From Stenotrophomonas maltophilia R551-3 (lineage in GTDB: Bacteria > Pseudomonadota > Gammaproteobacteria > Xanthomonadales > Xanthomonadaceae): a stretch of 64,000 nucleotides of DNA. Position numbers and translations under genes: made by a program. This document shows, in pieces, positions 17,276 through 27,040 of the stretch. The notes under the pieces were generated by a model. It made no database searches, had not been told where the DNA came from, and saw nothing but the letters and a program-made list of their open reading frames with translations. The stretch's first letter is position 1; the number at the start of each line of letters is the position of its first letter. Location: assembly GCF_000020665.1 (NCBI RefSeq), contig NC_011071.1, positions 2,966,501-3,030,500 of the forward strand, written 5' to 3'.

Positions 17276-18085
17276 ATGCTGCACATTCCCCCCGAAAATG
17301 TCTGGATCGCGCTGGCGGTCACCCTCGCGGCCGGCCTCGCCACCGCCATCGGCAGCCTGCTGGTGCTGTTCTCGCGCCGACCCAATCCGCGCCTGCTGGC
17401 GTTCGGCCTGGCCTTCGCCGGCGGCGCGATGGTCTATGTGTCGCTGTCGGAGATCCTCAACAAGTCCATTGCGTCGTTCGCGCTGGCCTATGGCGAGCGC
17501 ACCGGCTTCACCTACGGCACCCTGGCCTTCCTGCTGGGCGTGATCGTGATCGTGCTGATCGACCACTTCATCCCCAACCCGCATGACAGCCTGGACAAAC
17601 AGGACCCGGCGTTCCGCGAGAACAGCCGCGAGTACCTGAAGCGTGTCGCCCTGCTGACCTCGATCGCGATCACCGCGCACAATTTCCCGGAAGGACTGGC
17701 AACGTTCTTCGCGACGCTGGAGAGCCCGTCGGTGGGCATGCCGCTGGCCTTCGCCATCGCCATCCACAACATTCCCGAGGGCATCGCCATTGCGGTGCCG
17801 GTGTACTTCGCCACCCAGAACAAGTTCTACGCGTTCAGTGCCAGCCTTCTGTCCGGCCTGGCCGAACCGGTGGGTGCGGCGCTTGGCTACTGGCTGCTGT
17901 CCGGATCACTGTCGCACGCCACCTTCGGCTGGGTGTTCGGGCTGATCGCCGGCGTGATGGTATTCCTGGCGCTGGATGAGCTGCTGCCGGCGGCCAAGCG
18001 CTATGCCAAGGGCCACGAGACGGTGTACGGGCTGGTGGCAGGCATGGGCACGCTGGCGATCAGCCTGGTGCTGTTCAAGTGGTGA
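17276..18085 (+). CDS. zupT: Zinc transporter ZupT (ZIP family)
   Basis: A 269-aa inner-membrane importer of zinc and other divalent metals with eight hydrophobic segments. The metal path motifs are HNFPEGLATFFATL in helix IV and HNIPEGIAIAVPVYFA in helix V, both with the HN(x)PEG pattern; LLSGLAEPVGAALGY follows. Length fits the bacterial ZupT subgroup. No Zur-like site can be made out upstream. Confidence 0.95.
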   Translation: MLHIPPENVWIALAVTLAAGLATAIGSLLVLFSRRPNPRLLAFGLAFAGGAMVYVSLSEILNKSIASFALAYGERTGFTYGTLAFLLGVIVIVLIDHFIPNPHDSLDKQDPAFRENSREYLKRVALLTSIAITAHNFPEGLATFFATLESPSVGMPLAFAIAIHNIPEGIAIAVPVYFATQNKFYAFSASLLSGLAEPVGAALGYWLLSGSLSHATFGWVFGLIAGVMVFLALDELLPAAKRYAKGHETVYGLVAGMGTLAISLVLFKW

Positions 18086-18101
18086 GCGGCCCCGCAAGCC
18101 G

Positions 18102-18158
18102 CATCCACGCATGGCGTGGATCTACCGGCCCCAGGTAGCGCCAGGCCATGCCTGACGG
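18102..18158. repeat. Two SMAG-like palindromes
   Basis: 18102-18125 (CATCCACGCATGGCGTGGAT then CTAC, the same unit as at 5935) and 18135-18158 (GTAGCGCCAGGCCATGCCTG). They face outward between convergent zupT and rluC. Confidence 0.75.
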
Positions 18159-18176
18159 CAGTGACCGGCACCACCT

Positions 18177-19151
18177 TCAGCGAAGCCGGTCCAACGCCTC
18201 GACCAGCTCATCCGCCAGCGGCGCGTTCAGCACGTAAGGGGTCTTGCCCGCGTCCAGCGCGAACTCCAGCGAGGCTGCGTGCAGGAACAGGCGTTTCAGC
18301 CCGATCTGCTCACGAAGCCGCTTGTTCACTGCCGGATCGCCGTATTTATCGTCACCGGCCACCGGATGCCCCAGATGCTGGGCGTGCACGCGGATCTGGT
18401 GGGTGCGACCGGTTTCGATGCGCACCTCGCAGTACGAATGACCACCGCGACGCTCCAGCACGCGGAAGTGGCTGATCGATTCCTTGCCGATCGCATTGAC
18501 CTGCACATGGCGCTCGCCGCCCTGGCGCAGGCCCACGTGCAGCGGCGCGTCGACCGTCATCACACCGTCGGGCATGCGCCCGGCCAGCAGGGTCAGGTAG
18601 CGCTTGCGGATACCGGCACCATGGTCTTCACGCAGCAGTGCCTGCAGCTCGCTCAGTGCCGAGCGCTTCTTGGCCACAATCAGCAGGCCCGAGGTGTCGC
18701 GATCCAACCGATGGACCAGCTCCAGGGTCTGCCCCGGGCGCAGGGCGCGCAGGGTCTCAATGGCGCCGAAGCTGATGCCGCTGCCGCCGTGGCTGGCCAC
18801 ACCGGTCGGCTTGTTCAGGGCCAGCAGGCGGGCATCCTCGAAGACGATGGCCTGCTCCAGGCGGCGCATGAACGCCTCCGGCGGACCGGCCTTGTCTCCT
18901 TCCTCACTGAGACGGACCGGCGGCACCCGCACCTCATCGCCCGCTTCCAGCTTGCGTTCGGCCTTGGCACGGCCGCCATTCACCCGTACCTGGCCGCTGC
19001 GCACCAGCTTGTAGACCAGGCTGCGTGGGGCGCCCTTCAGTTGGCCGAGCAGGAAATTGTCCAGGCGCTGGCCGGCACGGTCGGCGGGAACGGTGATCAT
19101 GCGCACGGAAGGCTTGTCGCCAGCGGGCTTGGTAGGGTCTTGGGCGGTCAT
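18177..19151 (-). CDS. rluC: 23S rRNA pseudouridine synthase RluC
   Basis: A 324-aa RNA-modifying enzyme making pseudouridines 955, 2504 and 2580 of 23S rRNA. N-terminal S4 domain (QRLDNFLLGQLKGAPRSLVYKLVRSGQVRVN, about residues 28-60), then the RluA-type catalytic domain with the motif HRLDRDTSGLLIVAKK holding the catalytic Asp. Start: ATG 19151; the frame runs open into the rne leader but homology begins here. It is divergent from rne, the usual pairing in gammaproteobacteria. Confidence 0.94.
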   Translation of the reverse strand: MTAQDPTKPAGDKPSVRMITVPADRAGQRLDNFLLGQLKGAPRSLVYKLVRSGQVRVNGGRAKAERKLEAGDEVRVPPVRLSEEGDKAGPPEAFMRRLEQAIVFEDARLLALNKPTGVASHGGSGISFGAIETLRALRPGQTLELVHRLDRDTSGLLIVAKKRSALSELQALLREDHGAGIRKRYLTLLAGRMPDGVMTVDAPLHVGLRQGGERHVQVNAIGKESISHFRVLERRGGHSYCEVRIETGRTHQIRVHAQHLGHPVAGDDKYGDPAVNKRLREQIGLKRLFLHAASLEFALDAGKTPYVLNAPLADELVEALDRLR

Positions 19152-19558
19152 CAGGCTGTTTATTCTGTTACACTCGGGGGGCGATATAAGGGATTGATTT
19201 CGTTGGAAGTTACTCAGGGCCAGAAGCCCAGCTTCCGACGAATCCGGCACAGTGCGCGACCACCGCCCGCGGGGCGGCCATGTTAGCGGCTCACCGGCCT
19301 TCCCGGCCATCGCCGGATGTCTGACACACAACCGTGCTGAACATGTCCCGCGTGGCGCTCCAGCCTGGCTGACAGCTGCCTGCGGCCTGTAACACCCCAA
19401 AACCCATAAGAGTGAAGCGCTCCCGCGGCCTGCCGTGGTGTCGTAGCGCTGGAAACCCAAGCCGCCCTCCCCGCGCTTGCGCGAATGGGCGGCGAACCGT
19501 GTCCAGAGGCGAAACCCCATGGCGTTCCGCGCGGTAGCCGCTTGCGAGGAACGCAACA
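19152..19558. promoter_or_regulatory. 407-bp divergent rluC/rne region with long rne leader
   Basis: No gene. It must contain both promoters and the 5' leader of rne. One clear hairpin lies at 19461-19493: outer stem GCCGCCC/GGGCGGC enclosing GCGC-TT-GCGC. More GC-rich stems are possible at 19288-19320. rne leaders are known in enterics and pseudomonads to mediate autoregulation by RNase E cleavage; that this one does so is inference. GAGGAA 7 bases before the ATG is the ribosome site. Confidence 0.6.
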
Positions 19559-22500
19559 ATGAAGCGAATGCTGATCAACGCCACGCAGGCTGAAGAGCTG
19601 CGTGTTGCCATCGTGGATGGCCAGTCGTTGTATGACATCGACATCGAACAGCCGTCGAAGGAACAGAAGAAGTCCAACATCTACAAGGGCCGGATCTTCC
19701 GCATCGAGCCCTCGCTGGAAGCAGCCTTCGTTGAATACGGTGGTGGCCGCCACGGCTTCCTGCCGCTGAAGGAAATCTCCCGCGACTACTTCCAGGCCGG
19801 TGTCGACCACAACAAGGCCGGCATCCGCGAGCTGCTGAGGGAAGGCCAGGAAATCGTCGTCCAGGTGGACAAGGAAGAGCGTGGCAACAAGGGCGCTGCC
19901 CTGACCACGTTCATCTCCCTGGCCGGCCGCTACATGGTGCTGATGCCGAACTCGCCCAGCGCGGGCGGTGTCTCCCGTCGCATCGAAGGCGAAGACCGGG
20001 CCGCCCTGAAGGACGCCCTGGACAAGCTGAACATCCCCGACGACATGGGCGTGATCATCCGCACCGCCGGCGTCGGCCGCGATGCCGAAGAGCTGCAGTG
20101 GGATCTGGATTACCTGCTGAACGTCTGGCGCGCCATCGCCGAAGCGGCGCTGAGCAAGCCGGCCCCGTTCCTGATCTACCAGGAATCGCGCCTGATCGTG
20201 CGCGCCCTCCGTGACTACCTGCGTGCCGACATCGGCGAGATCCTGGTGGACACCGAGGAGATGTACGAGCACGCCAAGGAGTTCATGCAGCAGGTGATGC
20301 CGCAGACCCTGCGCAAGCTCAAGCATTACAAGGACGACATCCCGCTGTTCAACCGCTTCCAGATCGAATCGCAGATCGAGGGCGCCTACGAGCGCAACGT
20401 ACGCCTGCCGTCGGGTGGTTCGATCGTGGTCGACCAGACCGAAGCGCTGACCGCCGTCGACGTGAACTCCTCGCGCGCCACCAAGGGCAGCGACATCGAG
20501 GACACCGCCTTCCAGACCAACCTGGAAGCGGCCGAGGAAGTGGCCCGCCAGCTGCGCCTGCGCGACCTGGGTGGCCTGGTGGTCATCGATTTCATCGACA
20601 TGGCCTCCAACAAGCACCAGCGTGAGGTCGAGAACCGCCTCGCCAACGCGCTGAAGTACGACCGTGCACGCGTGCAGGTCGGCCGCATCTCGCGCTTCGG
20701 CCTGCTGGAAATGAGCCGCCAGCGCCTGCGCCCGAGCCTGGGCGAGTCGAGCCAGATCGTCTGCCCGCGTTGCGACGGCCACGGCCGCATGCGCAGCGTC
20801 GAGTCGCTGTCGCTGTCGATCATCCGCGTCGCCGAAGAGCACGCGATGAAGGAGAACACCGGGCAGGTGCTGGTGCAGGCCCCGGTGGAGATCGCCAATT
20901 ACCTGTTGAACGAGAAGCGCAGCGCTCTGCGCGAGATCGAGCAGCGCCATGAGGCGCCGATCGTGATCGTCGCCGATGAGCAGCTGCACACCCCGCACTA
21001 CGCCGTCACCCGCCTGCGCGACAACGAGCTGGGTGAGGAAAGTGGCAGGCCGAGTTACCAGCGCGGCACCCCGCGCAAGCTGCCGGTGCACGCGCTGACC
21101 AAGGGCCAGCTGAACATCCCGCCGCCGATGGTGACCCAGGTCAAGCACAACTCCCCCGCCCCGGTGCGTGAGGAAGTTGAGCCGGCTGCAGCCCCGGCTC
21201 CGGCACCAGTGGCCGCGGTCGCTCCGGCCGCAGCCGCCAGTGGTGGCGTCGTCGGCTGGCTGAAGCGCATCTTTGGCGGCGAGCCGGCACCGGCGCCCGC
21301 ACCGGCTCCGGCCGCACGCCAGCCGCAACAGGACGGTGGCCGCCGTGACCGCAACAAGGATCGCAACAAGGACCGCAAGGACCGTCGCGATGACAGCCGC
21401 GGCAACGGCAATGCGCAGCAGCAGAAGGACGGCGGCAACCGCAAGGACCGCGGTGAGCAGCGCAAGGACGGCCGCCAGGGTGGCAACGGCGCCAATCCTG
21501 GCACTGGCAATGCCCAGCAGCCGCAGCAGCAGGGCAAGCAGAAGGATCAGCAGAAGGACGGCCAGCAGCAGCCGCAGCAGAACAAGCCGCGCAACGAACC
21601 GCAGGCCCAGAACCCGCAGCAGCAGCCGAAGCTGAAGCAACCCCGACAGCCGCGTCCGCAGCAGGACGGCGACAAGCCGGCCGAAAAGCCGCAGCGCAAT
21701 GCCGCCGAAGCCTCTACCGAAGTGGTCACCGCTGCCGCTGCAGTGACCGCGACGGCGGTCGTCGCCAATACCGTGACCGCGCAGGAAGCCACTGCACCGG
21801 TTGCGCCGGTTGCCGCTGCCGCACCGGTGGACGCCGCACCGGTGGTCGAGACCGCCATGGCCGCAGGCACCGAGGCTGAAGCCGCTGTCGTGACCGGTGA
21901 AGAGGCCACTGCCGAGGCCACGGGCGACCAGACTGGCGAAGGCGCGAGCCGTCGTCGTCGTGGCCGTCGTGGTGGCCGCCGTCGCCGCCGCGGTGGCGCC
22001 GAGAACGCGACCGGCAATGACGCCCTGGGCGACGACCAGGACGACGGTGACGAAGGCGATGACGCCGACGGCACCGAACCGAACGTGGGCAACACCAGCG
22101 AAGCCGCTCCGGTCGCCGTCAGCCAGCCGGTCCGTTCGCAGCCGGAGTTCGATTTCGACGACGAGGCCGAACCGGCCGCCGTCGAAGCAGAGAAGCCGGC
22201 CCGTGCCGCCGCAGCCGTCGTGGCCGCGCCGGTCGCGGTGGTAAGCAGCGCCGTGGTCGAAGCCGCCGTTCCGGCCGTCGCCGAGACCGCAGCCCCGGTT
22301 GAGACCATTGCCAAGTCCGAAACGGCGTCCTCGCCGGTGCAGACCAGCATGCTCGACGCCATCGACGCAGCGACCCCGGTACAGCCGGTCGCCGTTGCCG
22401 CCCCGGCGGCAGAAGTGAAGCCGGTCGTGGAAGACGTCGCTCCGGTGATCGAAGCGAAGCCGGTGGTGGTTGAAGCCGCTCCAGTGGTTGAGTCGAAGCC

Positions 22501-22834
22501 GGTGGTGGTTGAGGCGGCTCCGGTCGTGGAATCGAAGCCGGACGTTGTTGAAGCCGCCCCGGTGGCTGAAGCGAAGCCGGTCGCGGTTGAAGCTGCCCCG
22601 GCGGTTGAAGCGCCGCAGGTCGTCGAGACCGCGCCGATCGCTGAACAGCCGGTCGCTGCGGTAGTGGTGGAAGCCGCGCCGGTGGAAGCCGCTGCACCGG
22701 TCGCCGAGGCGGTGGTGACGCCGTCGATCGACCCGGTCGCCGATGGCCACGCCGATGCGGCCGCCCAGGCTGCTGAAGCCAAGACCGACGAAGAAGACGA
22801 AGAGGCTGCCAAGCGCACGCCGCCGGCAAACTGA
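19559..22834 (+). CDS. rne: Ribonuclease E
   Basis: A 1091-aa endoribonuclease, the core of the RNA degradosome. The catalytic half covers residues 1-520: S1 domain ([18 protein letters not shown], about 42-59), DNase I-like part with [13 protein letters not shown] and VVIDFIDM carrying the metal-binding Asp residues, and the Zn-link CPRC at Cys402 and Cys405 that makes the tetramer. The C-terminal half is disordered: an Arg/Asp/Gln-rich scaffold (about 590-700), an Arg-rich [13 protein letters not shown] segment near 800, and a Val/Ala/Glu/Pro repeat tail (about 960-1050). The tail units resemble [12 protein letters not shown]. Confidence 0.97.
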   Translation: MKRMLINATQAEELRVAIVDGQSLYDIDIEQPSKEQKKSNIYKGRIFRIEPSLEAAFVEYGGGRHGFLPLKEISRDYFQAGVDHNKAGIRELLREGQEIVVQVDKEERGNKGAALTTFISLAGRYMVLMPNSPSAGGVSRRIEGEDRAALKDALDKLNIPDDMGVIIRTAGVGRDAEELQWDLDYLLNVWRAIAEAALSKPAPFLIYQESRLIVRALRDYLRADIGEILVDTEEMYEHAKEFMQQVMPQTLRKLKHYKDDIPLFNRFQIESQIEGAYERNVRLPSGGSIVVDQTEALTAVDVNSSRATKGSDIEDTAFQTNLEAAEEVARQLRLRDLGGLVVIDFIDMASNKHQREVENRLANALKYDRARVQVGRISRFGLLEMSRQRLRPSLGESSQIVCPRCDGHGRMRSVESLSLSIIRVAEEHAMKENTGQVLVQAPVEIANYLLNEKRSALREIEQRHEAPIVIVADEQLHTPHYAVTRLRDNELGEESGRPSYQRGTPRKLPVHALTKGQLNIPPPMVTQVKHNSPAPVREEVEPAAAPAPAPVAAVAPAAAASGGVVGWLKRIFGGEPAPAPAPAPAARQPQQDGGRRDRNKDRNKDRKDRRDDSRGNGNAQQQKDGGNRKDRGEQRKDGRQGGNGANPGTGNAQQPQQQGKQKDQQKDGQQQPQQNKPRNEPQAQNPQQQPKLKQPRQPRPQQDGDKPAEKPQRNAAEASTEVVTAAAAVTATAVVANTVTAQEATAPVAPVAAAAPVDAAPVVETAMAAGTEAEAAVVTGEEATAEATGDQTGEGASRRRRGRRGGRRRRRGGAENATGNDALGDDQDDGDEGDDADGTEPNVGNTSEAAPVAVSQPVRSQPEFDFDDEAEPAAVEAEKPARAAAAVVAAPVAVVSSAVVEAAVPAVAETAAPVETIAKSETASSPVQTSMLDAIDAATPVQPVAVAAPAAEVKPVVEDVAPVIEAKPVVVEAAPVVESKPVVVEAAPVVESKPDVVEAAPVAEAKPVAVEAAPAVEAPQVVETAPIAEQPVAAVVVEAAPVEAAAPVAEAVVTPSIDPVADGHADAAAQAAEAKTDEEDEEAAKRTPPAN

Positions 22835-22857
22835 TCGATCTTTGATCGCGTGAAAAC

Positions 22858-22890
22858 AAAACGGCGGGGATCGATGATCCCCGCCGTTTT
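22858..22890 (+). terminator. Intrinsic terminator after rne
   Basis: A 12-bp perfect stem, ACGGCGGGGATC/GATCCCCGCCGT, with loop GAT, is followed by T4-T5 and preceded by A3, 24 bp after the stop. Confidence 0.93.
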
Positions 22891-22904
22891 TGTTTGTGCG
22901 TTGG

Positions 22905-22961
22905 GTAGAGGCCGACCCTGGTCGGCGCTGCTGGTTCGTGCCAACCAAGGTTGGCACCTAC
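22905..22961. repeat. Pair of facing SMAG-like palindromes
   Basis: 22905-22927 GTAGAGGCCGACC/TGGTCGGC and 22937-22961 CGTGCCAACC/AAGGTTGGCACCTAC, inward facing, between convergent rne and the EEP gene. Confidence 0.75.
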
Positions 22962-22976
22962 CGAAGTGTGTCTGCG

Positions 22977-23870
22977 TCAGGGGCTCGGTGCGAACTGCAG
23001 GCGGGTCCACACACCGTAGTGGTCCGAGGCCCAGCGGCCGCTGTCGTCGGGCTGGTCGAACAGGATCTTCGCCTCGCGCGCCACCATTTCATCCTGCTGG
23101 AAGAAGATGTGGTCGATCCGCGATGGCGCCTGGTAATAGTGGCGGTTGAGTGTACTGACCCCGGCCAGGTCGGTGTTGACATGCACGCTGCCGTAGCTGT
23201 CGCCATAGCGGCTGCGCAGTTCGCTCAGATCGCCGGCATCCACCAGCGCGTTGAAATCGCCTGCGATCACCACCGGTGCCGCAGCGGAAGTGGCCGTGAT
23301 GAAGCGCAGCAGATCCTCCACCTGGGTGCGACGGATGCGTTGCCCGCTTTCATCGCTGCGCTCATTGAGATGGGTGGCATAGACGTTCACTGGCCTGCCA
23401 TCGACGTCGATGCGCAGATGGGCGACGGTGCGGTAGTCATCCAGCGGCAGCAGCAGGTGATCGTTCCGGGCCAGCACCGGGCGCCGGGTCAGCAGCGCAT
23501 TACCATAGCGCTTCGGGGCCCCGACCGGATCGGTGGAAACGAACAGATACGTGTAGCCGAGCTGGCTGGCCAACCACTGCGCCTGGTTGCGCAGGGTACG
23601 GCGCTGGATCACCTCCTGCAGGGCAATCGCATCGGGCTGCAGGCGCTTGAGTTCGGCAACGATGCTGCGCCGGCGGCTCGGCCAGTCCTCGCGATCATGA
23701 TGCAGATTGAAGGTGACCATGCTCATGCTCATGCCCGGCGCATGGGCGGCATCGGCCTGCAACGTGTTTGCCGACGTTGCCGCCGCCATCGCGAGGCCAG
23801 ACAATGCCAACGCGACGGCCAGCCCAAGGGCACGCACGACCGTGCGCGCCCTCGTCCCCTGTTGCTTCAT
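22977..23870 (-). CDS. Secreted endonuclease/exonuclease/phosphatase family protein
   Basis: A 297-aa periplasmic or secreted hydrolase of the EEP fold. Signal peptide at residues 12-30 (VRALGLAVALALSGLAMA). All fold landmarks are kept: TFNLHHD, DAIALQEVIQ with the metal Glu, YATHLNER, VIAGDFNALVD, RIDHIFF and the catalytic SDHYGVW at the end. Substrate may be a phosphodiester, sugar phosphate or phospholipid. It begins 2 bp after the stop of the large glycosidase-like gene and is thus the last gene of the sugar operon, an unusual addition. Confidence 0.85.
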   Translation of the reverse strand: MKQQGTRARTVVRALGLAVALALSGLAMAAATSANTLQADAAHAPGMSMSMVTFNLHHDREDWPSRRRSIVAELKRLQPDAIALQEVIQRRTLRNQAQWLASQLGYTYLFVSTDPVGAPKRYGNALLTRRPVLARNDHLLLPLDDYRTVAHLRIDVDGRPVNVYATHLNERSDESGQRIRRTQVEDLLRFITATSAAAPVVIAGDFNALVDAGDLSELRSRYGDSYGSVHVNTDLAGVSTLNRHYYQAPSRIDHIFFQQDEMVAREAKILFDQPDDSGRWASDHYGVWTRLQFAPSP

Positions 23871-23872
23871 TG

Positions 23873-26800
23873 TTACTGTCCCTTGCGTTCGGCGCGGCGT
23901 ACCGCGCTTGGCACTTCAATCTCGACCCGTGCCGGCAACTGGTGCACGTGCAGTTCCTTGTTGACCCACTCGACCGTTTCGCCGTTGATGGTCGCCTCGC
24001 CCGGATCACCCGCGTATGGCCACGGCAGCACCACGCCGCCGACCGGCGGCACCAGGCCCGGTTGCACCTCCAGCACCAGCTGCTTGTCGCTGCGCTGCAG
24101 GCGATAGTTCAGCTGGCCCTGCGGCGTGCGCAGGCCCTGCACGGCAATGCCCTCGCCCTGCAGCCACGCGCTCGGCACGCCCGCGGCCAGCACCAGCGCG
24201 TCGTCCATGTCGCGGTGGTAAGCAAACATGTCCAGCGCCGAGCGCACGAAGTCCGAGGCCACCCAGGCATGCGGCAGGTCGCCGACGAAGAACGGCTTGC
24301 GCGGCGTACGCGAGACCACTTCGGCCCACTGGTTCCAGGCCTGCGGTGCGCGATCCTTGAAGAAGAACTCGGTGGCCTGCCAGGCACGGTCGCGCCAGCC
24401 CAGGCGCACGAACGCGGCCACGTTGCGCCACTCGTACGGGGTGTAGTCCTTCCACTCGCGCTTGCCGTCGCGACGGGCAACGAACTCGTTCCAGTAGCGT
24501 TCGAAGGTCGCCTCCAGCGCCTGCTGCGGCAACCTGCCCTGTTCGCCGCCCGGGGCCAGTGCGATGGTGGTCGACGTCGCGTCGAAGTCACCCAGCTCGG
24601 CCGAACCCGGGAGATAGTCGATGTTGTGCTGCTGCATCGCCGACAGCAGCGACGCCTGCAGGTCATCGCGGAACTGGTCGCGCGATTCGGCAATCTGCAT
24701 CGCCTCAACCTTGCCCAGCTGGGTGGCCAGCTGCGCCGCATCCTTGTAGCCGCGCAGCGCCCAGAAGTTGTCCCAGTACGAGTGCATCGGCTTGGCCGAA
24801 TAACCCTCGTGGCTGATCGACGCCGGCATCATCCCGTAGAAGGCAGGATTGCGCGCGCGGCTCTCCTCGGTGCGCTCGCTGGCGCGCAGCTGCTCCATGT
24901 AGCCGTAGGCGCCCTGCACATGCGGCCACATCAGCTCGGTGAAAGTACTGTCGCCGGTGTAGCGCCCGTACTCGGCGATGCTGTAGATCAGCTCGCCATG
25001 GCTGTCGTTCTCCGGCACCGGATCGCTGCCGCGTGCATCGACGCAGCACGGCACCTTGCCGTTCTCGAACTGGTAGGGCGCGTACCAATTGATGTAGTCG
25101 CGCACCGCATCGCTGCGGCCCATGCGCAGCAGGCCTTCGGAAATCATCGCGCCGTCTCGGATCCAGCTGCGCGCATATGACCGCGTGCCCGGCTGCAGGC
25201 GCGGGCCAACACGCGAGATCAGCATGTGCGCGACTGCAGTACGCAGGGTATCGACCAACGCCTGGCCGGCGGCCGGCACCTGCAGCGACACCACACCCAG
25301 CTTCTGTCGCCACTGTTCGGCCACCTGCGCCTGTGCCTTGGCCACGTCCAGGGCCTGCGGTGCCCAACCACCGGTCTGCGGCAGCACCACCGCCACTTCG
25401 CGGCTCTGGCCGGGCTCCAGCTTGATCGTGTACAGCAACGCTCCGGAGGCCATGCCGGTGCTGTCCTTCACCGTCGTGGTGGCCGGATACTTCCCCTCCG
25501 CCAGATGCATCGCATCCAGCTTGCCGTCGAAGGTGCTGGCGAAGCGTGCGTCCGGCACCTGCAGCGGATAGATGCGCGGCTCGCCATTGATCCGCACCAG
25601 CTGCTCGCCGACATCCAGCGCATCGATACGGCTGAAGCCACCGACGGTGTTGAGGAACTGTGTCGGCGGGTTGACCTGCCAGGGACGGATCGCCAGCGCC
25701 AGGGTGTACTCGTGCGCGACCTTGTCCGGGTTGCTGAGGCGATAGCGGCCGATCAGCTGCGCGCGCTCGGGAGTGCCCTGCACGAAGCTGGTCACCGCCA
25801 GGCCGGCCTTCTCATGCACCCAATCGACGTTGGCGATCGGCAGGTAGTGGTCCTGCAGCGATTGGGTGATGGCAACCTTGGACCAGTCCAGCAGCTTGCC
25901 ATCGAGGCGGATGAACGGTTCGATGCTGAAGCTGCCCTTGGCCGGCTCCAGTGCGCCGTCCTCGCTGATCAGCGCCTGCTCCTGGCCACCATCGAGGCCC
26001 AGCAGGGTCCAGTACGGCTGCTCGCCCACGTAGGCACGCGGCAGCGACCCGCGCGGCAGGTCGGCGGCCACCGAAGACAGGAATGCGTTCGGGGTCGCGG
26101 CGAAGGCCAACGGCTTGAGCGCGATATCACGGATACCGTAACGCCAGTTCGGGCCATCCTGCAGGTCGAAGCGCACGTAGCGTGCATCGGTATCCGGCAG
26201 CGCCAGCCAATCACGGCCACCGGCACCACTGGTCACCTCACGCACGGTGCGCCAGTCACGGCCATCCTCGGACGTGCGCACGGTGTAGCGGCGGGCCTCC
26301 AGGCTCGGCAACCAGTCGATCACCGCGCCACCAATCTCGCGGCTTCTGTGCAGGTCCAGGCTGATGGTCTGCTGCTTGACCCCGCCACTGATCCAGAAGG
26401 TATCGCTCTTGCCGTCGATCATGCGGTCCTGCAGCGCCATCGCGGTATCGGCGATCACCGACGGCACCAGCGCTGACTCATCCTGCGGTGGCAGGCCCTG
26501 CAGGGTCAGTTTGTCGAAGCACACCGTGCCGCGCCCACCGACCTTGCTGTAGATGGTGAACTCGACCGCGGCGCTACGCGCCATCTCCTTTTCGGGCGAC
26601 GGGCCCCAGGCCTTGTCGATCTGGCGGCGGCGGTACTCCACCGGCGTCCAGGCTTTGTTGAAGCTGTACCCCGGCCGGTTGACCCACCAGACGTTGTCGC
26701 CGCTGGCGTCGATCAGCTTGAACTGCAGGTCGTTGCCCGGCGAGTCACCGCGCAGCTGGAAGCCGAAGCGATAGTTGACCGGGTATTCGATGTTCAGCGC

Positions 26801-27040
26801 GCGACGGATGCCGACATAGCCGGAGACATCGTGGAAGTCATAGTCCAGGCACAGTGCGCGGCCACCACCGGCGCCGCTGACCGGTCGCAGCGATCCGCTG
26901 ACCTGGTCGGACAGCACCAGCTTCCAAGCTGCGATGTCGTCGAAGTCGTCCAGCACCTTCGGTGCCGGCAGCGCCGGTGGTGCGGCGATCGCCAGGGAGG
27001 TCCACAACAGGCCCAGTCCAACGGCGATCGCTCGCTTCAT
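23873..27040 (-). CDS. Large secreted glycosidase-like protein with F5/8 type C domain
   Basis: A 1055-aa protein with signal peptide (AVGLGLLWTSLAIA). By inspection: residues 25-190 a CBM-like beta domain (DDFDDIAAWKLV ... FDKLTLQGLP), 190-325 an F5/8 type C discoidin domain (YTVRTSEDGRDWRTV, ARYVRFDLQDGPNWRYGIRDI), 330-590 a beta-sandwich, 590-960 a helical toroid typical of glycosidases of clan GH-L/GH-G style, and a beta C-terminus. Candidate acids: Asp of ARSWIRDGAMISEG (near 625) and Glu of PENDSHGELIYS (near 678). Start ATG overlaps the permease stop (ATGA 27037-27040). Probably attacks oligosaccharides released by the GH144-like enzyme; family not assigned. Confidence 0.75.
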   Translation of the reverse strand: MKRAIAVGLGLLWTSLAIAAPPALPAPKVLDDFDDIAAWKLVLSDQVSGSLRPVSGAGGGRALCLDYDFHDVSGYVGIRRALNIEYPVNYRFGFQLRGDSPGNDLQFKLIDASGDNVWWVNRPGYSFNKAWTPVEYRRRQIDKAWGPSPEKEMARSAAVEFTIYSKVGGRGTVCFDKLTLQGLPPQDESALVPSVIADTAMALQDRMIDGKSDTFWISGGVKQQTISLDLHRSREIGGAVIDWLPSLEARRYTVRTSEDGRDWRTVREVTSGAGGRDWLALPDTDARYVRFDLQDGPNWRYGIRDIALKPLAFAATPNAFLSSVAADLPRGSLPRAYVGEQPYWTLLGLDGGQEQALISEDGALEPAKGSFSIEPFIRLDGKLLDWSKVAITQSLQDHYLPIANVDWVHEKAGLAVTSFVQGTPERAQLIGRYRLSNPDKVAHEYTLALAIRPWQVNPPTQFLNTVGGFSRIDALDVGEQLVRINGEPRIYPLQVPDARFASTFDGKLDAMHLAEGKYPATTTVKDSTGMASGALLYTIKLEPGQSREVAVVLPQTGGWAPQALDVAKAQAQVAEQWRQKLGVVSLQVPAAGQALVDTLRTAVAHMLISRVGPRLQPGTRSYARSWIRDGAMISEGLLRMGRSDAVRDYINWYAPYQFENGKVPCCVDARGSDPVPENDSHGELIYSIAEYGRYTGDSTFTELMWPHVQGAYGYMEQLRASERTEESRARNPAFYGMMPASISHEGYSAKPMHSYWDNFWALRGYKDAAQLATQLGKVEAMQIAESRDQFRDDLQASLLSAMQQHNIDYLPGSAELGDFDATSTTIALAPGGEQGRLPQQALEATFERYWNEFVARRDGKREWKDYTPYEWRNVAAFVRLGWRDRAWQATEFFFKDRAPQAWNQWAEVVSRTPRKPFFVGDLPHAWVASDFVRSALDMFAYHRDMDDALVLAAGVPSAWLQGEGIAVQGLRTPQGQLNYRLQRSDKQLVLEVQPGLVPPVGGVVLPWPYAGDPGEATINGETVEWVNKELHVHQLPARVEIEVPSAVRRAERKGQ

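Noticed and set aside
22430..22700. Direct repeats that might be a minisatellite or CRISPR
   Set aside because: They keep the rne frame and code for VVEAAP-type units; no unique spacers.
19283..22957. 1224-codon minus-strand open frame opposite rne
   Set aside because: Low-complexity Arg/Gly/His/Leu sequence mirrored from the repetitive rne tail; rne has all catalytic motifs in the other strand.
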